Shown: piece by piece, positions 32,741 through 42,846 of the stretch | Numbering within the stretch: the stretch's first letter is position 1 | Layout of the letters: each line of letters opens with the position of its first letter | Assembly (NCBI GenBank): GCA_963513945.1 | Contig: OY740716.1 | Coordinates: forward strand, 212,837,646-212,901,645 | DNA: 64,000 bases | Source: Hydrotaea diabolus | Taxonomy: Eukaryota; Arthropoda; Insecta; Diptera; Muscidae | Direction: 5' to 3' | Made by a program: the position numbers and the translations under genes | Notes under the pieces: generated by a model | What the model was told of the DNA's origin: nothing | Seen by the model: only the letters and a program-made list of their open reading frames with translations | Database searches by the model: none

Positions 32741-33165
32741 TAAAATTCTAAGACGATCTAGCCATGGCCGTGTATTTTTCCAAAGCACGATACCGGTCAA
32801 ACGAATCAACCTAGGATCCTGAATTTTTGTATGATGTAGCTGAAATCGGACCAGTGGAAAAAAAGATTCCCTTGAAGGGACTACGGGGACCTTGGCAACG
32901 TGTACACTTTTTTTTAGTATTTGATTGACAAATTATAATTTTTGTGGACGGACAATGGTTAAAATGGGCCATAAGGGTATAGTTGCTGGGCGTATGGATC
33001 ATGTGGCCCAAAAACGGGCGATAAATAATCAATATGGGTACTCAAAAGAAAGAAAATTTTGCTAACAATCCCAATATAGAGTAAATTTGATATAGAGTTT
33101 TGGCTGAGATTAGGAACCGAAGCATGGGACAAAAGCGCCAACACAACGAATCAATTTTTGTGTAC
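32741..33165. repeat. Dispersed repeat R2, copy 2
   Basis: Diverged match to 19080-19530: GATCTAGCCATGGCCG, CCTAGGATCCTGAATTT, GTGGACGGACAATGGTTAAA and GAGTTTTGGCTGAG. Non-coding. Confidence 0.6.
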
Positions 33166-33524
33166 TTTAGTAGGGTTGGGTATTTGAAACATGTACGCCT
33201 CAACAAAGTTAACAAATAGTTCAACTTTATTTCGAAAAATTCACGTTCTGTGAGGAATATGTTTCATGCACTTCGTTCAACTTATGGTCAACATATTCGG
33301 CCTACTGAGCATACTATTCGCAACACCATCACCCATCTCGAGACCCAGTGAAAAAAATATAGCGACCGTAGCAGAGAGTGTACACCAAGACCGTGGAGCG
33401 TCGATTCGGCGCCGTTCGCAGCAACTCGGACTGACGTATGGAACGACTTGGCGCATTTTACGTCGAGATCCTAAATAGAAAGCAAACAAAATACAGCTTG
33501 AGCAAGAACTGAAGCCGCCCGACG

Positions 33525-34820
33525 CACAGTGGGACGCTTTCCGGAGATGTAATCTTTATGTATTTTTACTATTTATGAGATTATTAGCCAATTGCAGTTG
33601 ATTTTACCAAAATCGGCCTTAAAATGGCTTAGATATGGTCGAAACATCGGAAAAGATATGCCAAAAATATAATTTTTTAACGTATATTGGGCTATAACTT
33701 CCGATGTATATATTCCACGTGGCTCCTTCAAGTACTAGAATTATAGCCCTCAACAATCTGCGTCCTTTGCACTTAATTTAATCAAAATCACAATTCAAAT
33801 GGCCTAACTATCGGCGATATAACGTCGAAAAAAACATTTACGGCAGATATTGGGCTATAACTGCCGATATATACTTTATATCCCACGTGGAGCCTTCAGG
33901 GATCAATTTTATAGCCCTAACTGAGATCTGTCTATTGCAGGTTATATCATTAAATTCGGAAATCAACTGGCGAAAATATGTATTATAGTATTTCAAAAAT
34001 ATATATTTAGATCCGATATTGTGCTTTAACTTCCGATGTGCATATCCCACGCGGAACCTTTAAAGATCAATATGATAGCCCTCAAAGAGGACCGTCTTTT
34101 ATAGTTAATTGCACAAAAATCGGCCGAGAAATTAGTATAAAAATTAAAAACCGACAGCCGAAAAAATCTTTTCAACCGACATAAGGCTATACTTAAGTAT
34201 TAATATAACTCTGTGAATGCAAACCTCTCGATACCAAAATAATGTCTCGACCATGATATATAATGTGGGCGCTGTAGAGTCACTCTTAATTTTCTACATT
34301 TTTACTACATGTGAATATTTTTAGAAAATCTGTAAATACACGAATTGGCGCAAAACGCGCAAGATGTTTTTCTTAATTACTCGTATATAAGTACACACAT
34401 CCTAATACATTTATTAGAAATTGTTTTGGGGGGTTTTGCCCGGTACCCTTTTAAAAATCTACAAATATATTAAAAATGCCTTAAATTAAGACCATTTTTC
34501 CAAAAATAATTACAAATACTTATACTACATATTCACTGACAACCGATGTACTCGTATATTTGTTCTAAAATACCTGAAGTTGAAGGTTCCATAGCAATAA
34601 TACAACTGAAATGTCATTTACTGAGAGTGTTTAAACAAATCGAAAAAAATGGCCACTTTTGACGAAATACAGAAGAAGAAGCAAACAACATATCATATCC
34701 ATTCTATCAATTAGTATTCTAGAATTGTGTATACAATTATGGAGTACCAATATATAATCGGAAATATCTGTTTTCATTTTTCAATTAAGCGCCGTTATGG
34801 TAGTCAAATACCCCTCTGTG
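33525..34820. mobile_element. Transib-like non-autonomous element 1
   Basis: 1296 bp inserted in rosa e. Termini CACAGTGGGACG (left) and complement CACAGAGGGGTA (right), with a 5-bp duplication CGACG at 33520-33524 and 34821-34825. CACAGTG termini with a 5-bp GC-rich duplication are diagnostic of Transib, the superfamily related to RAG1. The interior is non-coding and contains a degenerate tandem repeat. Confidence 0.8.
33680..34260. repeat. Degenerate ~165-bp tandem repeat inside Transib 1
   Basis: Units begin at about 33688, 33848, 34016 and perhaps 34180. Each has a TATTGGGCTATAACT(T/G)CCGAT-like start, a CCCACGTGGAGCCTTC-like block and an ATTATAGCCCTCAA-like block. Spacing is 160-170 bp. 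Confidence 0.65.
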
Positions 34821-35469
34821 CGACGTTCACAAGTGATATTGTTTCGCTCTATGGGCTCTGGAAAAGTTCCAAGAAGATCCGACGTTTTCGAGCCAAATTT
34901 TGTTCAACGATGAGGCCCATTTCTGGCTCAATGGGTATGTAAACAAGCAAAATTGCCGCATTTGGGACGAAGAGCAATCAGAAGAGGTTCAAGAGCTGTC
35001 ACTTCATCCAGAAAAAACAACGGTTTGGTGTGGTTTGTGGGCGAGTGGAATCATCGGTCCATATTTCTTCAAAAATGATGCCGGTGAGAACGTAACCGTC
35101 AATGGCGACCATTATCGTGCCATGATAACCGACTATTTGATGCCTAAACTTGAAGCTCGTGATCTCGGCGACATTTGGTTTTAACAATACGGAGCCACTT
35201 CTCACACATCGCATCAATCAATGGATTTATTGAGAGGACAGTTCGGTGAGGTGATAATTTCACGTTTTGGCCCGGTCGATTGGCGACAAAGATATCACAC
35301 CGTTAGACTTCTTCCTGTAGGGATATGTAAAGTCTAAAGTGTATGCGAACAAACCCGCTTCGATTCAGGCTTTGGAGCAAAACATCGCGCATGTCATTCG
35401 CCATTTACCAGTCTAAATGTGCGAATGAGTCATCGAAAATTGGACTCAACGGATGGACCATATGAGACG

Positions 35470-36764
35470 TACGAGGGCGGTTCGGAAAGTTCTTAGCCTA
35501 TCAATGAAAGAGTATAGTTAGTTTTTCAAAAATATTTTAATTTTTCAATATAATCTCCTGAAACTTCAATACACTTAGTCCAACGCTTATCTAGCAATTC
35601 TACCCCTTGATTAAAATAGTTATCCTCAAGGTCTTCAAAATAGTGGTTTACAACTGTAATTGCATCTTCATTTGAGGTAAAACGCTTGCCAGCAAGGATT
35701 TTTTTTGGATTTGGGAACAGGTAAAAGTCACTGGGAGCTAAATCAGGAGAATAAGGTGGGTGGTCAAGCAACTCGTACTTTAATTCGTTGATTTTAGCCA
35801 TTGTTAAAACACTCTTGTGCGCTGGTGCGTTGTATTGATGAAAAATTATTTTTTTGTGTTGTAACCTAGGACGTTTTTCTCGAATTTGTACATTTAATTG
35901 ATCTAAAAGATTGCAATAGTACTCTGAATTTATTGTTTTACCCTTTTGCAGTCAATCAATAAAATACCTTTGAAGTCCCAAAAAACCGTTGCCATAACCT
36001 TACCAGCCGATTGAATTGTTTTTGCCTTCTTTGGGGCACTTCCTCCAGCTTCAGTCCATTGTTTGGATTGTTCTTTTGTCTCTGGAGTATAGTGGTGGAT
36101 CCATGTCTCATCAAAAGTTATGAAACGACGCTTAAAATACATTTTATTTCGCTGAAAACGATCCAAACAAGCTTGAGAAATGTTCATTCTTATGCGTTTT
36201 TGGTCGACTGTTAACAAGTGCGGCACCCATCTTGCAGAAAGCTTTTTCATCTGTAGTTCTTCATGCAAAATTAAATGGACTCGATCATTTGAGATGCCCA
36301 TGATATACGCTATTTCACTCACTTTTATTCGTCGATCATTTAATACCATATCATGCACTTTGGCTACAATTTCTGTTGTTGTTGCTGTTTTTGGACGTCC
36401 ACTACGTGGTTCATCTTCAATGCTTGTACGACCACGTTTAAATTCAGCAACCCAATTTTTTACTGTTGCATATGAAGGAGCACTTTCACCTAACACATTC
36501 ACCATATCATTATGAATTTTTTGTCCCGATAAACCTTTTTTATGTAAATATTTAATGACACCACTCATTTCTATTTTTTCCATTGTAAAAAAATCGCGGA
36601 TGCGTCTTTTGTGAACACCTGTTTCTATATGAAGGAGTTGCCAGATCGAAACAAAATTCAACATGTGTTCGTAGCAGAGATGGAAGTTTCCAAAACACTT
36701 AACTTTTTTCTGTTTATACCGCGCTTATTGTGCTAGGCTAAGAAGTTTCCGAACCGCCCTCGTA
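35470..36764 (-). mobile_element. mariner-A transposon, copy 2 (complete ends)
   Basis: 1295 bp, TACGAGGGCGGTTCGGAAAG on the left and a complement with one mismatch on the right. Inserted at the TA of GAGACGTAGCCGCG in rosa e. Confidence 0.93.
35541..36583 (-). pseudogene. mariner-A transposase with Asp-to-Tyr change and one frameshift
   Basis: irritans-type mariner transposase. The open frame extends upstream to 36664, but homology to other mariners starts at the ATG at 36583 (MEKIEMSGVIKYLHKKGLSG). Helix-turn-helix domains span residues 1-115, with the GRPKTATT linker. The catalytic core has FDETWIHHY (first aspartate) and GKVMATVFWDFKGILLID, then a frameshift at about 35955. The second motif reads HQYNAPAH: the aspartate is a tyrosine (copy 1 retains HQDNAPAH). 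PYSPDLAPSDFYLFP holds the third aspartate, 34 residues on (DD34D), and the C-terminus GDYIEKLKYF ends at 35526. Inactive. Confidence 0.9.
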
Positions 36765-36909
36765 GCCGCGGCCAACACTGGATAGACTTAATCTCCAAAA
36801 AATAAGTGCCAAAGAATGTTCTTTCAAATGATAATAAACATTCCCCATTCAATTTCTGTGTTTTCTTCTTAAAAAATAGGGAACCTCGAAATGGATCACG
36901 CGTAATATA

Positions 36910-38124
36910 TACGAGGGCATATCAATAATTCCGTGACTTTTCGAATAAAGCAGTTTTTTTTTGAATTTTTTTTCAACGTAATCGTCTTTAACTCAATACA
37001 CTTAGTACAACGTTTCTCCAATTTTTGTATCCCCTCCAAAAAATAGGATTTTTCGAGGTCTATAAAATGGGCATTTGTTTGATAAAGAATTCCATCGTTG
37101 GAGCTGAATCTCTTTCCACCGAGCCATTTATTAAGGTTTAGAAATAGGAAATAGTCACTGGGGGCTTAGTCCGGAGAATATGGCGGAGAATATACCTCAT
37201 CAATTTCTATCCCAATTTATACAATTTTGTAATTGATACTGCGCACGTGCATTATCTTGATAAAAAAAATACACTTTTCTTGGCCATATGGGGTCGTTTT
37301 TTTATATCCCCGTTAAATCGGTCCAATAAGTTGGCATAATATTCGCAGTTTTTTGTTTTTCCCTTTTGAAGATAATCAATGTGGATTATCCCGTGTGCAT
37401 CCTAAAAAACTGTTGCCAACACCTTTTTGGACGAAAAAGTCACCTTTCCCTCTAAGGAGCCGGTTCACTCGGAGAAACCCATTGTTTAGATTGCTGCTTG
37501 GTCTCGGAGTGTTGTAATGAAGCCATGTTTCATCCACAGTTACAAAACGCCGCTAAAACTCATTCGAATTGCGGTTAAGCAACTCCAAACAATCCTTTGA
37601 AGTTGTCACACGATGACGTTTATGGTCAATTGAGAGCAAACGCGACAAACATTTTTCAGACAGCTTTCTTAAACCCAACTGATTATGTAAAATCAAAATC
37701 ACACTGCCATATGAAATGCGTATCTCATCAACAATCTCACGCACTTTTACTCTTTGATCGGCCAACACCATATCGTGGATTTTTCGACATTTTCGGGTGT
37801 ATTGACCTCATTAGTACTTATTCGACCGCAACGAAAGATAGTAAACCAATCGATGGTGCAGAGTCCCAGTAGTATTTATATGAGTCCTCATAGTATTTAT
37901 GAGTTTTTTTTTCGCAAAAAAATAATGTTTAATGAGCAGTCGAAATTCACTTTTTTCCATTTTTAATGAAATCCACGAGGTTGTATGTTTTGAACAGCTG
38001 TTAAACACAAACTAAATGAAGAAACTCTCTTTAACTTTGACAGTAGTCTACTAACAGATGGGAGCAGTGTTGCATTTCATATAACTACGACGGAATTTGG
38101 AAAAGTCACGGAATCATTGATATG
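36910..38124 (-). mobile_element. mariner-C transposon, copy 2
   Basis: Starts TACGAGGGCATATCAATAAT. The right end GTCACGGAATCATTGATATG lacks the last ~8 bp of the inverted repeat. It lies only 7 bp from the end of rosa e. Confidence 0.85.
36980..37830 (-). pseudogene. mariner-C transposase, heavily degraded
   Basis: The best preserved piece is 37553-37771 on the minus strand: the second half of the DNA-binding region (VLADQRVKVREIVDEIRISY through LSEKCLSRLLSIDHKRH) and the start of the catalytic region. Downstream sequence shows fragments matching TETKQQSKQW, KGKTKNCEYYANLLDRF and SPDLAPSDYFLF-type motifs in shifting frames, ending near 36980. Similar to irritans-group mariners. Many frameshifts, inactive. 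Confidence 0.72.
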
Positions 38125-38149
38125 AAAATAACACATATTGAAACTCGAC

Positions 38150-39036
38150 TTTGATCTAGAGGTATTTTTTCTAAACAAAAAAAATATAACAATTCAAATC
38201 AAGTGTGGAATCTTTATTGGTAATTTGAAAGGACATTTTATGACATTTTTTTTGAATATAATTTCCTTTAAATGTTGGCTACAACTACGCCTCAGGGTTT
38301 CCATTCTGAGGGTCCAATTTTGGATGACTCGTTCGGGCATTTCGACCGGTATGGCTGTAATTACACGCGTAATGTTGGCTTCAAAACCTGAATCGTAGCT
38401 GGTTTGTCAGCATAGACTTTGGACTTTACGTACCCCCCAAAAAATGTCTAAAGGTATGATATCACTAGATCTAGGAGGCCAACTCACCGGTCCAAAACGT
38501 GAAATTAGGTGCTTTTCGAAATGACCTCTTAGTGGATCCATTATTTGAGCAGCCTAATGGCAAGTGGCATCGTCCTGTTGAAATTAAGTGTCGTCAAGAT
38601 TACGGGCTTCAATTTCAATGGCGCAATATCGAGGACCATTTCACGGTTACGTTACGGCCATCATAATTTTTGAAGAAATATGCACCGGTCCATAAACTGC
38701 ACCAAACCGTGGTTTTCTCTGGGTATAATGGCACCTCTTAAACCTTTTCCTGTTGCTCTTCAGCCCAAATGCGGCAATTTTGTTTATTGACTTTGCGGTT
38801 GAGCCAGAAATGGGCCTCATCACTGAACAACATTTTGGTCGAAAACAGCGGATCGTCCCATTTTTCACTGAACGCTCATTTCCATAATACAGTTGCCAAC
38901 ATTTGAAGGTAATCATTTAAAAAAAAAATAAATGCCATAAAATGTCCTTACAAATTACCAAAAAAGATTCCACACTTGATTTAAATTTTTATATTTTTTT
39001 TGCTCAGAAAAAAAAAAACAACTAGATGGATCCCCC
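38150..39036 (-). mobile_element. rosa (DD41D), rearranged form with 3' ends on both sides
   Basis: About 887 bp. The left end has TGATCTAGAGGTATTTTTTC and the right end ATGGATCCCCC. The first ~140 bp at each side are inverted versions of each other, including CATTTTATG and TTTAAATGTTGG blocks. The transposase on the minus strand lacks its N-terminal domain. The first region (NKIAAFGLKS at 38760), HYTQRKPRFGAVYG and the second region survive with frameshifts. A 22-25-bp direct repeat flanks the element. Confidence 0.78.
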
Positions 39037-39144
39037 TACATACGAAAATAACACATATTGAAACTGGACGTTGTTTGTATAAAAAAATATGTAAAAAATA
39101 ATATTTTTTTATATACATATTTATAAAAAAAATTAGGGGAATGT

Positions 39145-39607
39145 ATTGACATGGTTGTTTGGCAGACTGTACTGCTGATTCTAAGACCGCCAAGGTTTTT
39201 CTTCAGCAGTCTTTGGCAACGATTATTTCGGCAAAAAATAAAACGACTTATACGGATGACTCATTTAAATTACTGAGATTTACATTTTGCACACTGGGGT
39301 TTTTGAACAAGGACCCATGCGAAACGGAATTGGTGGAAATGATATTCGCTTTGAGGAATGCTCTACGCACAGTTCGAAGACTATACGCAAAGGGTAATTC
39401 TCATTAATTCAAATGAGTCTGCCGTACAAGTTATTTGATTTATTGCCGAAGTAATCGTTGCCAAAGACTGCTGAAGAAAAACCTTGGCGAGTTTAGAAAC
39501 AGCTGTACAGTCAGCCAAGCATATACATTCCATTAATTTTTTACGTTGATTCTGCAAAAGAAACAACAAAAAGGTCTGGAACCAAAATATGTTCAAGTCA
39601 TAATAAT
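39145..39607. repeat. Foldback-type repeat R3, copy 2
   Basis: The left (39150-39260) and right (39415-39520, complement) arms match as inverted repeats of more than 100 bp. They share CGCCAAGGTTTTTCTTCAGC and TTGGCAACGATTA. Related to 28490-29065 and to a short fragment at about 56430-56525. Short frames here are not genes. Confidence 0.65.
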
Positions 39608-39621
39608 TATAAAAAACCCAG

Positions 39622-39693
39622 TACGAGGGCTGTTATTTATATTTCTGACCTAATGCGAATATTTATCATCAAAAATTGTTATTGTTTTTCAAA
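39622..39693 (-). mobile_element. mariner-D solo 3' end
   Basis: 72 bp beginning TACGAGGGCTGTTATTTATA, then CCTAATGCGAATATTTATCA and TTTTTCAAAGTATG, matching the left end of the composite at 20874. The rest of the element is absent. Confidence 0.75.
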
Positions 39694-40265
39694 GTATGTT
39701 AAATTTTGTATCACAAAGAAAATCAAAAATTTATTTTTCTGGTCCGTAGGGTCAGTAAAATAATTCCTTTCAAAAGTGGAGCACGAATGCCTACGCCATA
39801 GTGGCACGTATCGTATTTCATAGTGAAAAATATATAAACTTCTGCTTTTTATAGCTAACGCGTTACTGTATCAAAAAAGTTCTTTTTTTTTTATAACATT
39901 TTATCTTTTACCAAAATTTCAAAATTTACTTTATCAAATTACAAATAATTTGTTAAAAAAAAAAGTTATTTGATATTTAGCAGAAATATGAAAATTTCTT
40001 TAACTCTCTAAATTGTCAGAATTATACTCGTAAGTATTATTAAACAATAATTTATTTTTATTTAGTATTTTTTGTCAATTCGTAATGGAAAGTCTCACAT
40101 CGCTAAAGCATCTCCAAGTTATACGAGTATACAAATGTAGTTTTATTTTGCAAATCAGCGTGTTCTGTGATAAATATTTTTTGTTCCCTTCGTTCATAGT
40201 GGCCTCGACTTCCGAACCTACTACTATTGTCAATACAAAATTAGAGTCCCAAGGTTAATAGGTAA
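39694..40265. other. Unassigned AT-rich interval
   Basis: No gene recognised; many homopolymer runs. Confidence 0.3.
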
Positions 40266-40945
40266 CATGTGACCGAAAATTCAACATTCAATCCGCAGTC
40301 AGAAGTCTGTTGCGGCTGTATCAGAAAGTGTGGCTGAGGCTAATCAATTTGTTGGCCTGCGAAACATCTTGGTCTATTGTATGCCACAAAGTAGCGAATA
40401 TAATGCAAGGATCTTGGTTTAAAGGCTAGCACCCACCAACCATCCATTAATGCTGATATTTCAGTCGTTTCGCTCATCATCATCTCAGTGGAAATTCGAT
40501 ATATCCAATGGCGTGGCAACTTTCTGCCTGAATAGATACGTCAATAACAAAATTTATAACATTCGTGCTGATGAAACTTAAAAAATTCTTAAACTACTGT
40601 TACATCCATATAATTTGACTTTAGTTCGTTTTATGGGCTGGTGGTTATTTAAAAAGAGGCCGAACAGAAATCCTTTTGGTGAGCACCTTATTTTGCGTTT
40701 CGGACCTTTAACTGTTCGCCTAGATCGTATGATACAACATCTATGGATGTTTTTCTGTAGGGCATAGTGAAATCAAATCTTGTTTTCGAAAATCAGCTGA
40801 GATTCAAGACTTAAAAGTCTTCATTCCAAGTGTAATTCGGGAAAAATGGGCGGTTAACTGAAATGACCTTCCAAAGAGACAACCTACAGAGTAGTCGCGG
40901 CCAACATTTCAATTAAATTAAGCTGTATTAAATTATAACATTATA
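40266..40945 (+). mobile_element. rosa-like (DD41D) remnant, old
   Basis: Scattered similarity on the plus strand: VAAVSESVAEANQFVG-like DNA-binding segment near 40312, FNGVATFCLNRYVNNKIYNI (first region, 40505), FGEHLILRFGPLTVR (40675) and a CAGAGTAGTCGCGGCCAACA block at 40890 shared with other rosa 3' ends. The part around the second aspartate is deleted. Strongly mutated, so probably the oldest rosa copy here. Confidence 0.55.
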
Positions 40946-41299
40946 TTGTTTTTTCTGGCCATCATCAATATTGCGACTTCCAATTTTAGTTTGCACATTT
41001 CCAATTACAATCCTTACCAATGGCTAAGCGTTGCTATAACTTTTAGCAGTTTACACCTTATCATAATATAATTGTCACATTTTATTGAGAAGAGTCCTTG
41101 TAACTCCTCTTACTCCTAAAACAACAAACCTTTTTTTTATTGAAACAAACACTTCGTAGGCTCAAAGTAATTAAACATTTAGGGTTACATTAATTTTATT
41201 TTTAGGACTTCGTTTCTTTACAAAAAAAAAAAGAAAAAACGTTGTAAACACCTTAAAAACGCAGCGTGTTGTAATTAACGCATACGCCCCATAACGAAC

Positions 41300-41400
41300 A
41301 ATCCCTCCTTGTCCCTATAAAAATGCCTAAGAGGCAGACAGCAGCAGCATGTGAAAACAAACAAAAGAAAAAAAACGACGATGACTAGAACAATTCAGAG
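41300..41400 (+). promoter_or_regulatory. Possible TATA-type core promoter (low confidence)
   Basis: CCCTATAAAAATGCC at 41315-41329 is followed 25-35 bp later by a GACAGCAGCAGCATG stretch. The downstream frame is short and the sequence down to 42060 holds only unrecognised frames, so a gene cannot be assigned. Confidence 0.2.
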
Positions 41401-42063
41401 AAGATGTTCTTATGAAAAAGATCTGGTACTTAGGCGCCATAAAAGGACTTCTGAAGTTGCGTGTCAAAATAACAAAACGTACTAGTATTTTCGCTGTTTT
41501 TTTTTGCAGCCGTTTTAGTATTTTAGATGTTAAAAATACTCTCATAAAGTTCATCCATAAGGTGACGTTGGTGGACAAAACAGCGGGTTTATGGTTTGTT
41601 GGCGTTGCTGGGCTCATCGTTATTGACAGGAATTCGCTGTGAAAAACTCTGCATAGTGAAGAGAAATAAAAAATCTGCACAGATTAACAATTTATTATTA
41701 AAAGTAAATGGAAGTGTTTTTAAGCGCAGATCTGAAACAGATAAACAGCTCAGTCATACTCCTTGTATACTACGCACAGTGGCTTAAAAACAAAGTAAGT
41801 TAAGGAGATCTGGTTAAAGTTTAATATAAGTGAACCAAGCGAAACTTTTTATTTGAAGCTCATCTTTAAATAATCAGTAAAGTTTAATTTTTCATTCATA
41901 TTTTCGGAAAATTCATTCAGGATCCCTAGAAATTAATTATATTTTATTACCACTGTCATGAATAGGGATCAAAACTAAATGACCTAAAAACGCGTTTTAA
42001 GAGCTAAAATATGCACTACATAATCGCAAAATATGCATACAAATTTTAAATATATTCAGAAAA

Positions 42064-42375
42064 CACATTGAACAGGTATTAACTGGCTCAAGACCTCTTG
42101 CATCTATATTTATATAGAAGACAAGTTTTCATAAAATGGCAAAGTGACATTGATTTTCGTGGCTGCACACTGCTTTTATCTGATTTCGGGTCGTGACAAC
42201 ATCTTCGGTTAGCTTTGCTGCAATTGTTGAAAGTAAAACCGACTCTATAAGCCAGGCTCTCTCCAAACGATGAGAACTACTGTTGTAAACCTTACTTTTC
42301 AATTTTTCTTCACACAATTGCCACGATAATACAACTCACTCTTGCCACCTCTACAGAGACTCCACATAGAGATAG
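42064..42375. repeat. Dispersed repeat R1, copy 3 (inverted)
   Basis: Starts CACATTGAACAGG and carries the complements of the blocks in copies 1 and 2: CTCAAGACCTCTTGC, CTACTGTTGTAAACCTTAC and ACAACTCACTCTTGCC. The 62-codon minus-strand frame inside is not conserved in the other copies. Confidence 0.72.
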
Positions 42376-42846
42376 AAAATATAATTAAAAAATAGAAAGC
42401 GTAAGCAAAAACTTGATATATAAGAAAATAATAATTCGAAAAACTATGTAATGGTTTCAGTAATTAAAATGGAACGATCTATTAAATATATGGGTCATTT
42501 CATGTCAAATGGCCCAACATTTGGAATCGATATCTTCCGATTGGGATGAAACATGCACTGAGGTTAGTCCTATTGGACTGTAGCTTAGACACAAACTTAA
42601 AACGAGATCAGTCAAGGACTCTCTGAGTTACATGGAGTCGAATTTTGACATTTTTGCCTAGCAGGTGTATTTTCACAGCCATATAACGTATTACCTAGTG
42701 TTCCTAGCAGAATTTGCCCGAGAATTTTTGATAGCTATTTATTCATGTAGGAACAAAACGCATATAGTTTAAAGTTATGACCAAGAAGTTAGATTTTAAA
42801 TAAAGAAAAGAGTTTGCCCGAAATCATTTCGGGCAAGAGGACGCCG

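Larger units (their letters stand above)
33236..35460 (+). pseudogene. rosa transposase interrupted by Transib
   Basis: The N-terminal part (33236-33520) holds the end of the first helix-turn-helix, the linker and the second domain (LGLTYGTTWRILRRDPK). After the Transib guest the gene resumes with SFALWALEKF-like sequence. The catalytic core then follows at 34900-35184: NDEAHFWLNGYVNKQNCRIW (first aspartate), VWCGLWASGIIGPYFFKNDA and AMITDYLMPKLEARDLGDIW. The next codons read F, stop, Q, Y, so the second aspartate is a tyrosine behind a TAA. ISRFGPVDW and ITPLDFFL follow in other frames. Inactive independently of the insertions. Confidence 0.83.
33225..36902 (+). mobile_element. rosa (DD41D) element e, split by a Transib and a mariner-A
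   Basis: Host parts are 33225-33524, 34821-35469 and 36765-36902. They join into one element when the guests are removed, as shown by the uninterrupted relative at 14060-15026. It ends with a CTCGAAATGGATCACGCG terminus. The 5' terminus is missing: the element begins within the DNA-binding domain (ENSRSVRNMFHALRS). Confidence 0.85.

Noticed and set aside
41327..41680. 117-codon minus-strand ORF
   Set aside because: No domain; it overlaps a plus-strand frame of similar length, and composition follows local AT-rich sequence.
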